Assembly (NCBI RefSeq): GCF_037203705.1
Contig: NZ_JBBCAT010000006.1
Coordinates: 1 to 64,000 of the forward strand
Source of the DNA: Prosthecomicrobium sp. N25
GTDB lineage: Bacteria > Pseudomonadota > Alphaproteobacteria > Rhizobiales > Ancalomicrobiaceae
Direction of reading: 5' to 3'
Length of the DNA: 64,000 nt
A model generated the notes under the pieces. The model was given only the letters and a program-made list of their open reading frames with translations. It had not been told where the DNA came from and did no database searches. Positions 1 to 10,051 of the stretch are shown here, piece by piece. Position 1 is the first letter of the stretch. Each line of letters begins with the position of its first letter. The translations under genes and the position numbers were made by a program.

Positions 1-74
<74 letters not shown>

Positions 75-102
75 CCTCAACTTGCTCCACCAGAGCAGGT
101 CC

Positions 103-128
103 AGAAGCCGCCCCCCCGGGCGGCTTCT
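103..128 (+). terminator. hairpin terminator after tRNA-fMet
   Basis: A perfect 11-bp stem (AGAAGCCGCCC/GGGCGGCTTCT) with a CCCC loop starts 29 bases after the CCA end and is followed by a weak T-containing tail. Position and strength fit an intrinsic terminator for the tRNA. Confidence 0.75.
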
Positions 129-1282
129 TGCGTTTCGCCCGTCCCTCACCGTCCGACCAGCCGGCCGCCGCATGGCTGCGGCAAGGTCAGAAGGGCGTCC
201 TGCCTCATCATCAGGAGTTGATGGAGTAAGCGGTCCTTGCCGAGTTCCGGATAGGGTCTGGCTGCCCGAGACGAAGACAGTCGAATGGTCTCCTGGATCC
301 CATCGAGAAGAGCGGCCACGAGCCCAAATCGCCCTGCCTGGCAACGCGGCGGAGCGGCTGAAAGGGCGCGACGTGGCGGCGAGGGCGGGGGCTATGGCCA
401 GGGCCCTGGGAAGGATCCGGTGGTGCTCCTCGGCGATGACCTGGAACGGACCCGCGAGACGCTTGCGCCGGTGCCGACCTTGGATTGCCGAGGATCCGGA
501 TGGGTACCGCAGGGAAAGGACTGGGAATTCCAGTGAGGAAGGTGGTCATGGCAGGCTGGTGGTTACCACGCCAACCCGCCTCGAGTCGGAGACTCCGCCA
601 TGACCAGTGTCGAGATAAGGCCTGCGCTCGCCGCATTAATCCAAACGGCCGACGGACAGGGTGCCTCGGAGCGGGTGCTCGACGATCTCCGGGAGGCCAT
701 CGGGCCTTCCGGCACAGCGACGAGCGTGACGAACCGCCTCTGCCGTCCTGACTGCCCGGAACCGGGTGCGCAGCCCCGGCTTATCGATCGATGCGGCCGA
801 CGTGATGGTCGCGCAGGTGGGCCAACCCATGTCGGCCACCGTGGTGATCGCCGCGTCGGCAACACCCTACGATCCGCGCGTGGCATTCGGCCCTTCGCCA
901 GGGTGACCGGGCGCCGTCGGAGGGAGAGCCGTTCTGGACCGCCTTGATGCGCGCGCAGGCCGATCGGAGCCTGCGTAGCGGCATGAAGCGCGTCGAGTCC
1001 GCGAGCTCGGGGTCCTTCGAGCGCGCGCTCCTCCCCCGGATCCCTGACGCTCGGCTACGAAACGAGTCGCGGGCTCGCACAGCCGCGCGAGACCCAGAAG
1101 ATGCCATCGACGAGTAGGACCGCGACAGTGTCGAAGTGCATGCCACGAGGCCTGCCCGATCGGCAGCCGCGCAGAAGCGGCATTACTGCTTGAGGACGCT
1201 GGTGCCGCACCGGTACAGCCTGGACCGCCAACCGATGGCATGAACACAACCGCGTGCAAGACCACGCGGTTCGGGAAGTGAA
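129..1282. other. gene-poor stretch between two tRNA genes
   Basis: No convincing complete gene is seen. Short plus-strand stretches with coding-like third-position GC appear in different frames (about 600-740, 783-905 and 880-1118) without good start or ribosome-site context. This would fit a decayed gene, but none of the pieces is recognised. The last in-frame stretch ends at a TAG at 1116-1118. Confidence 0.4.
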
Positions 1283-1359
1283 TGGTACGGCTGCCCCGGC
1301 TCGAACGGGGGACCTTCGGAGCCACAATCCGACGCTCTAACCAACTGAGCTACAGCCGC
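1283..1359 (-). tRNA. tRNA-His (GTG)
   Basis: On the reverse strand the sequence folds as a tRNA. The acceptor is GCGGCTG paired with CAGCCGT (first pair G-U), with a standard D arm, anticodon loop TTGTGGC with GTG, T arm CCCCG/CGGGG, discriminator A73 and an encoded CCA. A73 instead of C73 matches the alphaproteobacterial tRNA-His type, which is reported to lack the extra G-1. A G is nevertheless encoded just upstream (complement of 1360). Confidence 0.95.
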
Positions 1360-1563
1360 CCAAGGGCGCGATCCTGATAGGCGCAAACGGGCAGGATGGC
1401 AAGGGGCTCGCACCGATCCGAAACGGTTGAATGTCCCGCCCCCGCCGCGGCCGTGCCCGGATCGATTTCCGGGAGCCGATGCCCCGTCTCCAGGGGCGAT
1501 GCCCCGAGGCCGACACGGAAAGGCCCGGACCAGGGCCCGGGCCTCGAAATCGTTCGGCAGGGT

Positions 1564-1582
1564 GGCCGCCCGGCGGGCGGCC
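1564..1582 (-). terminator. hairpin downstream of phasin 1
   Basis: A perfect 8-bp stem GGCCGCCC/GGGCGGCC with a 3-base loop lies a few bases beyond the phasin stop codon. It has no clear U tract. It is probably the transcript end or a stabilising 3' hairpin. Confidence 0.45.
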
Positions 1583-1586
1583 GGCC

Positions 1587-2135
1587 TCAGGCCGCCTTGA
1601 AGGTCTTCGAGAAGACGTCCTTGACCGGCTGCGAGGTCTCGGTCGCGACCTTCTGGGCCACGGCCTGCAGGTCCTTCGCCTGGGCGGTGACGGACTCGAA
1701 CTGCTTGCGGACGAAGGCCGTCTGCAGCTCGACCGCTTCCGCGAAGGTCTTCACCGAGGCGAGGTCCTTGGCGAAGCCGAAGACCGCGTCGGTGTTGGCC
1801 TTCATGGCGTCGAGGGCCTTGAGATTGTACTCGACCAAGCCCGAACGGGCGGTCTCGTAGGTGTCCTCGATCATGTCGGTCGCCTCTTCGGCCGCGACCT
1901 TGAGCTTCTCGTAGTTCTGCTTGGCCTGCTCGACGCCCTTCTCGGCCATCTCGCGGAACACCGGCGGGACTTCGATCTGGGGCATCTTGGCGAAGTCGAG
2001 CTTCGGCATCTCGAACTTCGGCACGTCGAACTTCGGCAGCTCGAACTTGGGCATCTCGAAAGCCCCGACCTTCTCGGCGACAGCCGGCTTGGCGGACTTC
2101 TTGGCGGGCTTAACCTCGATTTCGGTCTCGCTCAT
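1587..2135 (-). CDS. phasin family protein with KF-rich N-terminal repeats
   Basis: This 182-residue phasin is predicted to coat polyhydroxyalkanoate granules. The start is well set: AAGGAGAG precedes the ATG. Residues 1-25 are Lys/Ala-rich. Residues 26-57 carry short repeats of the form KFELP, KFDVP, KFEMP, KLDFA. From about 60 onward the protein is the amphipathic helical phasin domain, ending in the typical VFSKTF(K) tail. A second phasin lies just upstream on the same strand, but a 214-bp gap holding a palindromic operator separates them, so this gene probably has its own promoter. The family assignment is strong; binding to granules is inferred. Confidence 0.9.
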   Translation of the reverse strand: MSETEIEVKPAKKSAKPAVAEKVGAFEMPKFELPKFDVPKFEMPKLDFAKMPQIEVPPVFREMAEKGVEQAKQNYEKLKVAAEEATDMIEDTYETARSGLVEYNLKALDAMKANTDAVFGFAKDLASVKTFAEAVELQTAFVRKQFESVTAQAKDLQAVAQKVATETSQPVKDVFSKTFKAA

Positions 2136-2247
2136 TGCATTCTCTCCTTATGAACGCTTCCGCGATCGCGCCGGCCCGTCGAACGCGAGGACAGCAAGGT
2201 CTCAAGCGGGCGTTCCGATCGTCGTGACACTCATATAGTACGGTCTT

Positions 2248-2262
2248 TGTTGCAGTGCAACA
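2248..2262. promoter_or_regulatory. PhaR-type palindrome upstream of phasin 1
   Basis: TGTTGCAGTGCAACA is a perfect 7-1-7 palindrome 113 bases upstream of the phasin 1 start codon. TGC/GCA-rich palindromes are bound by PhaR, the repressor of phasin genes. A near-identical copy lies at 47894-47908. The assignment to PhaR is inferred from motif and context; no phaR gene is in the window. Confidence 0.6.
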
Positions 2263-2349
2263 TAGTTCCGCGATGCACAATGGCGTACGTAGTTCCGACT
2301 AGGGATCGGACGGCAGAGCCGCAGGCGCGGCGGCCCCGTCCCGGCGCGC

Positions 2350-2730
2350 TCACCCGTCCGACTTGACGATGCTGCTCGCGGTCTTGGCGGTGGCGTCGCT
2401 GATCACGCGCGCCTGTTCGCCGAGGTTGGCCATCTGGGCCTTCAGGAACTCCGTCTGCAGCCGCACGAGCTCCTGGAAGTCGCGCGCCTTGGCGAGCCGC
2501 TGCGCATGCGCGAAGACCGAGTCGACGTTCTCCTCGGCGAGCTCCAAAATCTTGCGGTTGAGGTCCGACGCGCCGGACTGCGCTCCCGAGGCCGAGCGAT
2601 CGAGCTTCTCCAGCGCGGATTGGGTCGCCGACATGTAGTCGTCGAACGCCTTCTTGGCCTGGTCCACGCTCTTCTGGGTGAAGTCGCGAAGGTTCTCGGG
2701 GATCTCCAGCTTCTTGGGGTCGTCGGCCAT
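2350..2730 (-). CDS. phasin family protein (second copy)
   Basis: A 126-residue, all-helical phasin-domain protein. The stretch from about residue 11 (NLRDFTQKSVDQAKKAFDDY) and the AHAQRLAKARDFQELVRLQTEF core are typical of Phasin_2-type proteins. The start is supported by GGAGGAG just upstream of the ATG. It is shorter than its neighbour and lacks the Lys/Phe repeat N-terminus. It probably binds PHA granules or modulates granule number. No palindrome is seen directly before it. Confidence 0.88.
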   Translation of the reverse strand: MADDPKKLEIPENLRDFTQKSVDQAKKAFDDYMSATQSALEKLDRSASGAQSGASDLNRKILELAEENVDSVFAHAQRLAKARDFQELVRLQTEFLKAQMANLGEQARVISDATAKTASSIVKSDG

Positions 2731-3015
2731 TCGTCTCCTCCGGTCGTCGTCCGGGCGTCCGGACGCTGGACGCCATGATCGTCGCCTACGCCCCGCTCTT
2801 CAAGAGCGCCATCCGGGCAGCCGGGGGCGGATTAACCCTGACGCCCGACTCCCGCCCGGGCCGGTCCCGGGGTGGTGGACCCCGGTAAGGATTCCTTTAT
2901 ATTAACGAGCCGTTAACGGGCACGACCGTGGCCCGTCGACGTCCTGCGCCGGACCACCCCTGCCCGTCGGGGGCCTGCGTCGGGTGACGCCGCCCAAAGC
3001 CGGTCGCGAGGCTTC

Positions 3016-6000
3016 ATGCGCATCGACCTCGAGATTCTCGTCAGCCTACTCGCACTCGATCCGGTCGGGCAGGCCCTGGACGATGCTCGCCCTGCGCTCG
3101 TGCTGGCGGCGGACGGCACGCCCCTGCTCGCCAACGCGGCCGCGGCGGCGCTCGGGGCTGCCGGCTCGGAGAGGGCCGCCGTGGTACCGGACACGATCCT
3201 TCGCCAGGCGGTCCGCTTCGCCGAGCGCAGCCCGGCGGGCACCGTCGCGGTGGAACTCGTCCGTGTCCCGACCGGCCTGAAGACCACCCTGCACAGGGTC
3301 GAACTCCACGCGCTCGGCCAGGTCGGCGACGGCCCTGCCGTCCTCCTGCGGCTGCCGACCCTGCAGGCGCGCGGCAGTGCGGGTGAACCCGGCCTCGCCG
3401 GCAGCCTCGCGCTCCTCGAAGCCCCCGACCGCCTTCTCGCGGCCTTCGACGCGGCGGGCGACGTCATCGCCGCCTATGGCGACTACGCGCTCCTCGACGG
3501 ATCGCAGGACGAGATCGAACGCTTCGTCATCGAGGCGGACGGGCTCACCGTGGCCCGCAAGGCGGTGGAAACCCTGCCCTTCGCCGCCGATGCCGCCCTG
3601 GTGGTGGTCGGCGGACGGCCCGACCTCCGCGTTCTCTTCATCGCTCGCCGGCACGGCGAGCCGGTTCGGGCCGCTGTCCCGGCCGCGCCGCCCGCCGGCG
3701 CGTCCAGCGACGTGCTCGACCCTGTCTTCATGGGCCTCGCGCCGCTGTCGGACCTGATCGGGACCCCGATCCAGGGGCGCCCCGGGGCCGCGCCGGCGCT
3801 GGCGGATGCCGGTGCCCCCGAGCCGGAGGTCCCCGCGGCTCCGGATATCCCCGCCGTCGCCATCACGCCCGCGCCGCCCTTTCCCGGCGCGACTCCGGAG
3901 GACCTCGGCACCGCGCTCGGCTTCGTCGCCGAGGCGGCCTCCGTCGAGGCGCCTCCCGCCGCCGCGGCGGCGCGGCACGCCACGACCGAGGACGATAAGG
4001 TCCAGGTCGTGGAGGTGCAGGACGGGCAGATCCACGACGAGCAGACCGCCGATGCCCAGGCGCCCGGCCAGGAACAGCCGATTGCCGAGGAGCCGGTATC
4101 TCCGCCGCCTGTCGAGGCGGTCGAGGCCGGGCCTTCCTCGGCCGACGTCCCTCCGGAGACCGTCAAGTCCGAGGCCGTGCCAGAGCGGCTCGCCCCGGTC
4201 GAAGGCGCCGCCGAGGCGGACGGAGAGGGCGAACCCCTCGCCGGGCCGGCACGGGACGACTTCGTCTTCAGCCCGGAAGCCCGCCCGCGCCGCTTCGTCT
4301 GGCAGATGGACGCCGCCGAGCGCTTCACCTTCCTGTCGGAGGACCTGGCCACTGCCGTGGGGCCCCGCGCGGCCGATCTGGTCGGGCTGGCCTGGAGTGC
4401 CGCAGACGCGACGCTCGGACTGGATCCGGCCGGCCGCATCCGCGCGGCCCTCGAGCGGCGCGACACCTGGAGCGGACTGACCGTGCTGTGGCCCGTACAG
4501 GGCGAGCCCCTGCGCGTGCCCGTCGACCTCGCCGCCCTCCCGGCCTTCGATCGGCACCGCGCGTTCGAAGGCTATCGCGGTTTCGGCGTGTGCCGGACCA
4601 GCGAGGCCGTCCCCGACCCGGCCGGCACCGGCCTCCGCCTGCAGGACCGCCCCCGGCAGGCGCCGGAGGAGCCCGCGGCCGAGCCGGAAGCCGAGGCCGC
4701 CGCTCCCCTGCCCTCCCCCGACCGTACCGCGGCCGAAACGCCCCCGGCCGAGGAGCCGACCCTCCAAGCAGCTTCGGAGGAACCGGAAACCGGAGCCGCG
4801 ACTGCATCGGCCGCGGCGTCCGACGCCGAACCGGCGGCAGTGCTGCCCGCCCTTGAGGAGCTGACGGCCGACGAGATCCGCGAGGCCCCTGCTCCGCCCG
4901 AAGACGCCTTCGCGGGCGAGACGGACGAGGCCTTGCCGGAACCGCTGGCCCTGGCCGAGCCCGAGATCGTCACCGCCCCCCAGGCGGCCGCCGAGGTATG
5001 GGCACCCCAGGCAGCCGCCGCCCCGGAGAGCGCCGCGGCGCAACCTGCGCCCGAGCCGACCCCGTCCATCGACGATGCCGCCCCGCCACCGGAGCGGCAG
5101 GCTCCCGCGGCCGAGGCGCCGCCCCCCGGGAGGACGGAGAGCCGCGTGGTGACGGTGCCGGCCAATCGCGGCTCGCGCATCGTGACCTTGCCGACCGCCG
5201 TGCGCTCCTCCGCCGAGCCGAGCCGCCTCTCCGCTCCCGAGCGGATCGCCTTCCGACAGATCGCGGCCGCCCTCGGCGCGCGTCTGGAAGGGGAGGACGA
5301 CAACCGCTCGGGCGTCGAGAAGCCCGGGCCGGCGGCGCCCGCTCCCCATGCCCCGGAGGGCGGGCCCGAGGCGCGCATCCCGTCTCCGCCAGCCGAGCCC
5401 GAGACCCCTGCCGCGGCCGCGCAGGCCGGCGACGCCACGGAATTCCCGGGCGAGACTGCCTTGCTCGAGGCTCCGCCGGCCGACCTCGGCGCCGCACCGG
5501 CGGCCGTGGCCGAGCCCGAGGCCGTCGCCACGGCCGGCGTGACGGACGAGGCCGCCCGGATCCTCGAGCCCGCGCCGGCGGAGGCCGAGCCCGTCGCCGA
5601 GGCGCCGCCGGCGATCCTGCCGCCTGCCGCCCCCGACGAGGCCCCGGCCGCGCCGGCCCCGGTCGTCGCAGAGGCGCCGGCCGCGCCGGGCCTGGACCTG
5701 GTCCCCTCCGCCTTCGCGCCCCCGCCCGGCGACATCGCCGCCGCCACCCGCGTGCTCGACCGCATTCCCCTCGGCGCCGCCGTGCTCAAGGCCGAGGCGC
5801 TGGCCCACGTCAACCCGGCCTTCCTCGACCTCCTCGGCTACAAGTCGCCGGAGGATCTCGAAGGCGCGGGCGGTCTGGAGGCCATCTTCGCCGGCGAGCA
5901 CGTCGCCCGCCGCTTCTTCCGCGAGGACGCCAACGGCGAAGTCCGGCCCCTCGCCGCCATCGGCCGGGAGGGCGAGGTCATCCCGGTGAATGCCCGTCTC

Positions 6001-7245
6001 GCCAGCATCCCCTGGGGTCCCGGCACCGCGTTGCTCATGACCCTGACCCGCGTGCCCCGCCCGGCCGTGGAGGCCGCCGTCGAGACCCCGTCGGGTCGCG
6101 CCGCCCTGGAGGCCCTGCGCGAGGCACGCGAGCGGGCGAACGAGCTCGAGGCCATCATCGACACGGCCACCGACGGCGTCCTGATGATCGACGGCGACGG
6201 CCGGGTCGTGTCCGCCAACCGCGCCGCCGAGGCCCTCTTCGGCACCGAGCGGGCCGAGATGGGCAATCGCCCCCTCGTCGACCTGCTGGCCCCCGAGAGC
6301 CGCCGTTCGGCGCAGGACTACCTGGAGGGCCTCGCCCGCAACGGCGTGGCGAGCGTCCTGAACGACGGCCGCGAGGTCATCGGCCAGGTCCGTCCCGAGG
6401 GGCTGATCCCGCTCTTCATGACCATCGGCCGCATCTCCTCGGGGCCGTCCTCGAAATTCTGCGCGGTTCTGCGCGACATCACCCAGTGGAAGAAGTCCGA
6501 GGAGGAACTGACCGCCGCCCGTCGCCGTGCCGAGGCCGCGAGCGTGCACAAGAGCGAGTTCCTCGCCAAGATCAGCCACGAGATCCGCACGCCGCTCAAC
6601 GCCATCATCGGTTTCTCGGAGCTGATGCTCGACGAGCGCTTCGGCACCATCGGCAACGAGCGCTACAAGGACTACCTCAAGGACGTCCACACGTCCGGCA
6701 CCCACATCATGAGCCTCATCAACGACCTGCTCGACCTCTCCAAGGTCGAGGCGGGCAAGATGGAGCTGAAGTTCGAGGCCGTCTCGCTGGCGGACGTGCT
6801 CGGCGAATGCGTCGCCATCATGCAGCCGCAGGCGAACCGGGAGCGGATCATCATCCGCACCAGCCTCCCCGCGAGCGTACCCCCGGTCGTCGCCGACCCG
6901 CGCTCCGTCCGCCAGATCGTGCTGAACCTGCTCTCCAACGCGGTGAAGTTCACGCCGGCCGGCGGCCAGGTGATCGTCTCGACGTCGCTGGAGGACTCCG
7001 GCGAGGTGGTCGTCCGCGTCCGCGACACCGGCTACGGCATGACCGACAAGGAGATCCAGACGGCGCTCGAGCCCTTCCGCCAGCTCCACACCACCCGCGT
7101 GCGCGGCGGCGGCACCGGCCTCGGCCTGCCCCTCACGAAGGCCCTCGTCGAAGCCAACCGGGCCACCTTCCGCATCGACTCCGCCGTCAACCAGGGCACG
7201 CTCGTCTCCATCACCTTCCCGGTCACCCGCGTCCTCGCCGGCTGA
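3016..7245 (+). CDS. large multi-PAS sensor histidine kinase, PdhS-like
   Basis: A 1409-residue cytoplasmic-looking kinase with no obvious membrane helices. A possible degenerate PAS lies at about 425-510. Two clearer PAS domains lie at about 915-1015 and 1045-1160, followed by HisKA with the phosphoacceptor H1188 ([14 protein letters not shown]) and a HATPase domain with N box N1308, G1 box D1337-x-G and a GGGTGLGL G2 box. Residues 230-420 and 540-910 are Ala/Pro/Glu-rich low-complexity linkers. The kinase core resembles the PdhS/PleC/DivJ group that phosphorylates DivK in alphaproteobacteria. No cognate regulator is adjacent, as is usual for that group. The assignment to PdhS is inferred. 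Confidence 0.8.
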   Translation: MRIDLEILVSLLALDPVGQALDDARPALVLAADGTPLLANAAAAALGAAGSERAAVVPDTILRQAVRFAERSPAGTVAVELVRVPTGLKTTLHRVELHALGQVGDGPAVLLRLPTLQARGSAGEPGLAGSLALLEAPDRLLAAFDAAGDVIAAYGDYALLDGSQDEIERFVIEADGLTVARKAVETLPFAADAALVVVGGRPDLRVLFIARRHGEPVRAAVPAAPPAGASSDVLDPVFMGLAPLSDLIGTPIQGRPGAAPALADAGAPEPEVPAAPDIPAVAITPAPPFPGATPEDLGTALGFVAEAASVEAPPAAAAARHATTEDDKVQVVEVQDGQIHDEQTADAQAPGQEQPIAEEPVSPPPVEAVEAGPSSADVPPETVKSEAVPERLAPVEGAAEADGEGEPLAGPARDDFVFSPEARPRRFVWQMDAAERFTFLSEDLATAVGPRAADLVGLAWSAADATLGLDPAGRIRAALERRDTWSGLTVLWPVQGEPLRVPVDLAALPAFDRHRAFEGYRGFGVCRTSEAVPDPAGTGLRLQDRPRQAPEEPAAEPEAEAAAPLPSPDRTAAETPPAEEPTLQAASEEPETGAATASAAASDAEPAAVLPALEELTADEIREAPAPPEDAFAGETDEALPEPLALAEPEIVTAPQAAAEVWAPQAAAAPESAAAQPAPEPTPSIDDAAPPPERQAPAAEAPPPGRTESRVVTVPANRGSRIVTLPTAVRSSAEPSRLSAPERIAFRQIAAALGARLEGEDDNRSGVEKPGPAAPAPHAPEGGPEARIPSPPAEPETPAAAAQAGDATEFPGETALLEAPPADLGAAPAAVAEPEAVATAGVTDEAARILEPAPAEAEPVAEAPPAILPPAAPDEAPAAPAPVVAEAPAAPGLDLVPSAFAPPPGDIAAATRVLDRIPLGAAVLKAEALAHVNPAFLDLLGYKSPEDLEGAGGLEAIFAGEHVARRFFREDANGEVRPLAAIGREGEVIPVNARLASIPWGPGTALLMTLTRVPRPAVEAAVETPSGRAALEALREARERANELEAIIDTATDGVLMIDGDGRVVSANRAAEALFGTERAEMGNRPLVDLLAPESRRSAQDYLEGLARNGVASVLNDGREVIGQVRPEGLIPLFMTIGRISSGPSSKFCAVLRDITQWKKSEEELTAARRRAEAASVHKSEFLAKISHEIRTPLNAIIGFSELMLDERFGTIGNERYKDYLKDVHTSGTHIMSLINDLLDLSKVEAGKMELKFEAVSLADVLGECVAIMQPQANRERIIIRTSLPASVPPVVADPRSVRQIVLNLLSNAVKFTPAGGQVIVSTSLEDSGEVVVRVRDTGYGMTDKEIQTALEPFRQLHTTRVRGGGTGLGLPLTKALVEANRATFRIDSAVNQGTLVSITFPVTRVLAG

Positions 7246-7352
7246 ACCCCGCCTTTCGCAAAGGGGCGACCGGAGGGCATCGCCCCGCGGGTCCGACACG
7301 GCCAGGGCCGATCCGTCGACCCGACGCCGCAATCCTGGAGAGCGCTCCGACC

Positions 7353-8321
7353 ATGACCCGCGAAGACCTGGAAGCCGCTCGCTCCGTCGTCTACCGGCGC
7401 CTCGCCCCGACGCCTCAGCTCGCCTGGCCGCTGCTGGCCGAGGCGGCGGGAACAGCCGTCTGGGCGAAGCACGAGAACCACCTGATGACCGGCGCCTTCA
7501 AGGCGCGGGGCGGGCTCGTCTACGTCGACCGGCTCCGCCGCGAGCGCCCACATGTGCGCGGCATCGTCTCCGCCACCCGCGGCAACCACGGCCAGTCGCT
7601 CGCCTTCGCGACGCGCGGCACGGGCCTCTCCTGCACGATCGTGGTGCCGCACGGCAATTCGGTGGAGAAGAACGCGGCCATGCGCGCCCTCGGTGCCGAT
7701 CTCGTCGAGCACGGCCGGGACTTCGACGAGGCGCGGGTCCGGGCCGCCGAGATCGCGGCCGAGCGCGGCTTCGAAATGGTGCCGAGCTTCCACGCCGATC
7801 TCGTCCGCGGGGTCGCGAGCTACGGACTGGAGCTCTTCGAGGCGGTCCCCGACCTGGGGGTCGTCTACGCCCCGATCGGCCTCGGCTCGGGCATCTGCGG
7901 GCTGGCGGCGGCGCGCGCCGCGCTGGGCGTCCGGGCCGAACTAGTCGGCGTCGTGTCCGAGAACGCCCCCGCCTACAAGCTCTCCGTCGAGGCCGGCCGC
8001 GTCGTGCCCACGAATTCGGCCGCCACCTTCGCGGACGGCATGGCGGTCCGCGTGCCCTCCGAGGAAGCCCTGGCGATCATCCGGACGGAGGTCGCCCGGA
8101 TCGTCACCGTGTCGGACGAGGAGGTCGCGGAGGCCATGCGGCTCCTCTTCCGCGCGACCCACAACGTCGCCGAGGGCGCCGGCGCCGCCGCGCTCGCCGC
8201 CCTGCTCAAGGAGCGGACCTCCCTCGCGGGCCGGCCGGCGGCCTTCGTGCTGTCCGGCGGCAACGTGGACACGCCCTGGTACCGAACCGTGCTGGAGGGC
8301 GGCACGCCGGTTCCGGCCTGA
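7353..8321 (+). CDS. PLP-dependent threonine/serine dehydratase
   Basis: A 322-residue fold-type II PLP enzyme of the catabolic threonine dehydratase/serine racemase group. The PLP lysine is K50 in the TGAFKARGG motif, the substrate loop is SATRGNHGQS, and the phosphate loop is GLGSGICG. There is no C-terminal ACT regulatory domain, so it is not the biosynthetic IlvA form. It should deaminate L-threonine or L-serine (or a related hydroxy amino acid) to the 2-oxo acid. CTGGAG lies 12 bases before the ATG. It faces a convergent MFS gene across 20 bp. Confidence 0.85.
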   Translation: MTREDLEAARSVVYRRLAPTPQLAWPLLAEAAGTAVWAKHENHLMTGAFKARGGLVYVDRLRRERPHVRGIVSATRGNHGQSLAFATRGTGLSCTIVVPHGNSVEKNAAMRALGADLVEHGRDFDEARVRAAEIAAERGFEMVPSFHADLVRGVASYGLELFEAVPDLGVVYAPIGLGSGICGLAAARAALGVRAELVGVVSENAPAYKLSVEAGRVVPTNSAATFADGMAVRVPSEEALAIIRTEVARIVTVSDEEVAEAMRLLFRATHNVAEGAGAAALAALLKERTSLAGRPAAFVLSGGNVDTPWYRTVLEGGTPVPA

Positions 8322-8341
8322 TCCGCCGCACCACGTCTGGC

Positions 8342-9520
8342 TCAGAAGGAATCCGAGGCCTTCGCGGCCTTGGCGCCGAGCGCGATCACGACGGCGCCGA
8401 GCACGGTCACTCCGAGCGCCAGCCGGAGCCCCGTTGCCTCGGCCAGCATGCCGATGGTCGGCGGTCCGACCAGGAAGCCGGTGTAGCCCATCGTGGTCAC
8501 GGCCGCGATGCCCCGGCCCGGCGCGTCCGGCTCCAGCCGCGCACCGCCGGCGAACAGCACCGGCGCCAGGTTTCCGATGGCGAGCCCCGCGACCCCGAAG
8601 GCCAGGACGGCGACCGCCGGCCAGGGCAGCGCGATGGCGGCGGCGAGCGAGATCGAAAGGCCGCTCGCCGAGACGCCGACCAGCCGCACCGAGCCGAAGC
8701 GCATCCTGAGCCCGTCGCCCAGGAACCGCGTCACCGCCATCCCGGTCTGGAAGGCCGCGAAGCCCCACCCGGCCAGCGCCACCGAGGCCCCGAGATTGGT
8801 CGACAGGTGGATCGCCGTCCAGTCGAGCATCGCCCCCTCGATCATCAGCGCCAGGAAGCACAGGGCACCGAGACCGACGGTCGCCCGCGTCGGCCAGCCG
8901 AAATGGCTGCCGGAGAGGCCGCGGTCCGCCGCCGCCGGCAGGAGCCGCGGCGCCGCATAGGCGAGGAGCCCGAGCGTGCCCGCCGCGGTCGCGAGCGCGT
9001 GGGCGGTCTCCCCCACCAGCGCCACCGCCACCGAGCCGAGCCCGGCCCCGGCGGCCGCCCCGACGCTGTACCAGCCGTGGAAGGACGACATGATGGCCCG
9101 GCGTGCCTCCCGCTCCACCGCGATGCCGTGGGCGTTCATGGCCACGTCGAAGACGCCGATGCCGGCGCCGAACAGGGCGAGCCCGATCGCCAGGGTGATC
9201 GGCGTGGCGGCGAGGATCGGCAATAGGAAGGAGAGGCAGAAGAACACGCCCGCGACACGGTTGACCGCGGCGCTGCCGAACCTGTTGATCAGCGCCCCGG
9301 CGACCGGCATGGCCGCCACCGCCCCGCCCGCCGCCGCGAGCAGAATCCATCCGAAGACGCCGGTCCCGACCCCGATCTCCGCCTTGGCAAGCGGGATGTG
9401 CGGCACCCAGCCGCCCGAGACGAGGCCCTGGATCATGAACAGAAGGGCGCAGCCGACCCGGGCGGGTTTGGCGCGCGCGAAGAGGTCGGCCGGGACGGCC
9501 GGTGCGGAAGACGTGGTCAT
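8342..9520 (-). CDS. MFS transporter (YbjJ-like)
   Basis: A 392-residue integral membrane protein with about 12 hydrophobic helices, typical of the small YbjJ-type branch of the major facilitator superfamily. I chose the start MTTSSAPAV because the first helix (VGCALLFMIQGL) follows at about residue 20. The longer frame upstream is Arg/Pro-rich and unlikely to be translated. Its substrate cannot be told from sequence. It stands alone on its strand next to the dehydratase, so an amino-acid-related substrate is possible but not shown. Confidence 0.8.
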   Translation of the reverse strand: MTTSSAPAVPADLFARAKPARVGCALLFMIQGLVSGGWVPHIPLAKAEIGVGTGVFGWILLAAAGGAVAAMPVAGALINRFGSAAVNRVAGVFFCLSFLLPILAATPITLAIGLALFGAGIGVFDVAMNAHGIAVEREARRAIMSSFHGWYSVGAAAGAGLGSVAVALVGETAHALATAAGTLGLLAYAAPRLLPAAADRGLSGSHFGWPTRATVGLGALCFLALMIEGAMLDWTAIHLSTNLGASVALAGWGFAAFQTGMAVTRFLGDGLRMRFGSVRLVGVSASGLSISLAAAIALPWPAVAVLAFGVAGLAIGNLAPVLFAGGARLEPDAPGRGIAAVTTMGYTGFLVGPPTIGMLAEATGLRLALGVTVLGAVVIALGAKAAKASDSF

Positions 9521-9721
9521 GACGGCCTGCTTACAGGATCCCGGCCCGTTCCGGCACCGCCTCGCCCGCATGGGACGGGCGCGACCCCTGCGCCGGGGGC
9601 GTGGAACCAAACCCGGACCGGCCATCCGCCACCGATCCGCGGCGCGCACAAGTCCAGCGATCTAGGGGACGGAGGCTGAGCGGATCCAGAACTCTTCGGA
9701 ACGCCAGCCCGCCCCCGCATC

Positions 9722-9739
9722 CCCGGCCGGAGCGAAGCG
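9722..9739. repeat. REP-like repeat copy 1
   Basis: Core CCCGGCCGGAGCGAAGCG, shared exactly with 9828-9845. The form (CCGG-rich arms around GAGCGAAGC) resembles the short palindromic repetitive elements scattered between genes of Hyphomicrobiales. Confidence 0.5.
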
Positions 9740-9827
9740 GAGAGCCGGCAGCCGGATCGAACGCAACATCGCCGGAATGGACGCGGTACCGGCCTCCGGC
9801 ATCCAGGCACACCCCCTCCCCCGCGTT

Positions 9828-9845
9828 CCCGGCCGGAGCGAAGCG
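9828..9845. repeat. REP-like repeat copy 2
   Basis: A second exact copy of the 18-base core, followed by CCGGG so that the unit can fold back on itself (CCCGG...CCGGG, 9828-9850). It lies 106 bases from copy 1. Confidence 0.5.
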
Positions 9846-10051
9846 CCGGGATCCAGCGCCCTCACCTGCCGCAGCGCCGGGGACCCTGGCCCGCGCCGGG
9901 CACCGGATCTGCGGCGCGTGCCGCGCCTTGTCCGGGATTGCCCGTTGACGGGACGGGCACCGAACAGACCGGAGAGGCTGTGTCGGATGGCAGGACCGAC
10001 ACCGTCACGGCCGCCGGGCAAGCCCGGCGCCCCGCAGACCGGGTGCCGGGC

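Larger units (their letters stand above)
9521..10051. other. intergenic region with repeat elements
   Basis: This 531-bp stretch lies upstream of the MFS gene and downstream of the RTX gene. It has no supported gene. It contains two copies of a short GC-rich repeat, described separately, and GC-rich inverted repeats that could end transcription from the RTX gene. Confidence 0.6.

Noticed and set aside
1431-2153. 240-residue plus-strand frame over phasin 1
   Set aside because: It is antisense to a clear phasin with a good ribosome site. The Leu/Gly-rich repeats mirror the phasin's coding pattern.
3046-7332. 1428-residue open frame on the minus strand
   Set aside because: It is antisense to a kinase with all catalytic motifs. 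Its Arg/Gly-rich product is the usual shadow of high-GC codon bias.
4998-7352. long in-frame extension upstream of the dehydratase
   Set aside because: The Arg-rich sequence runs inside the kinase gene in another frame. The dehydratase family starts at the ATG at 7353.
9721-9850. CRISPR array
   Set aside because: Only two repeat copies with self-complementary arms and no regular spacers; no cas genes in the window.
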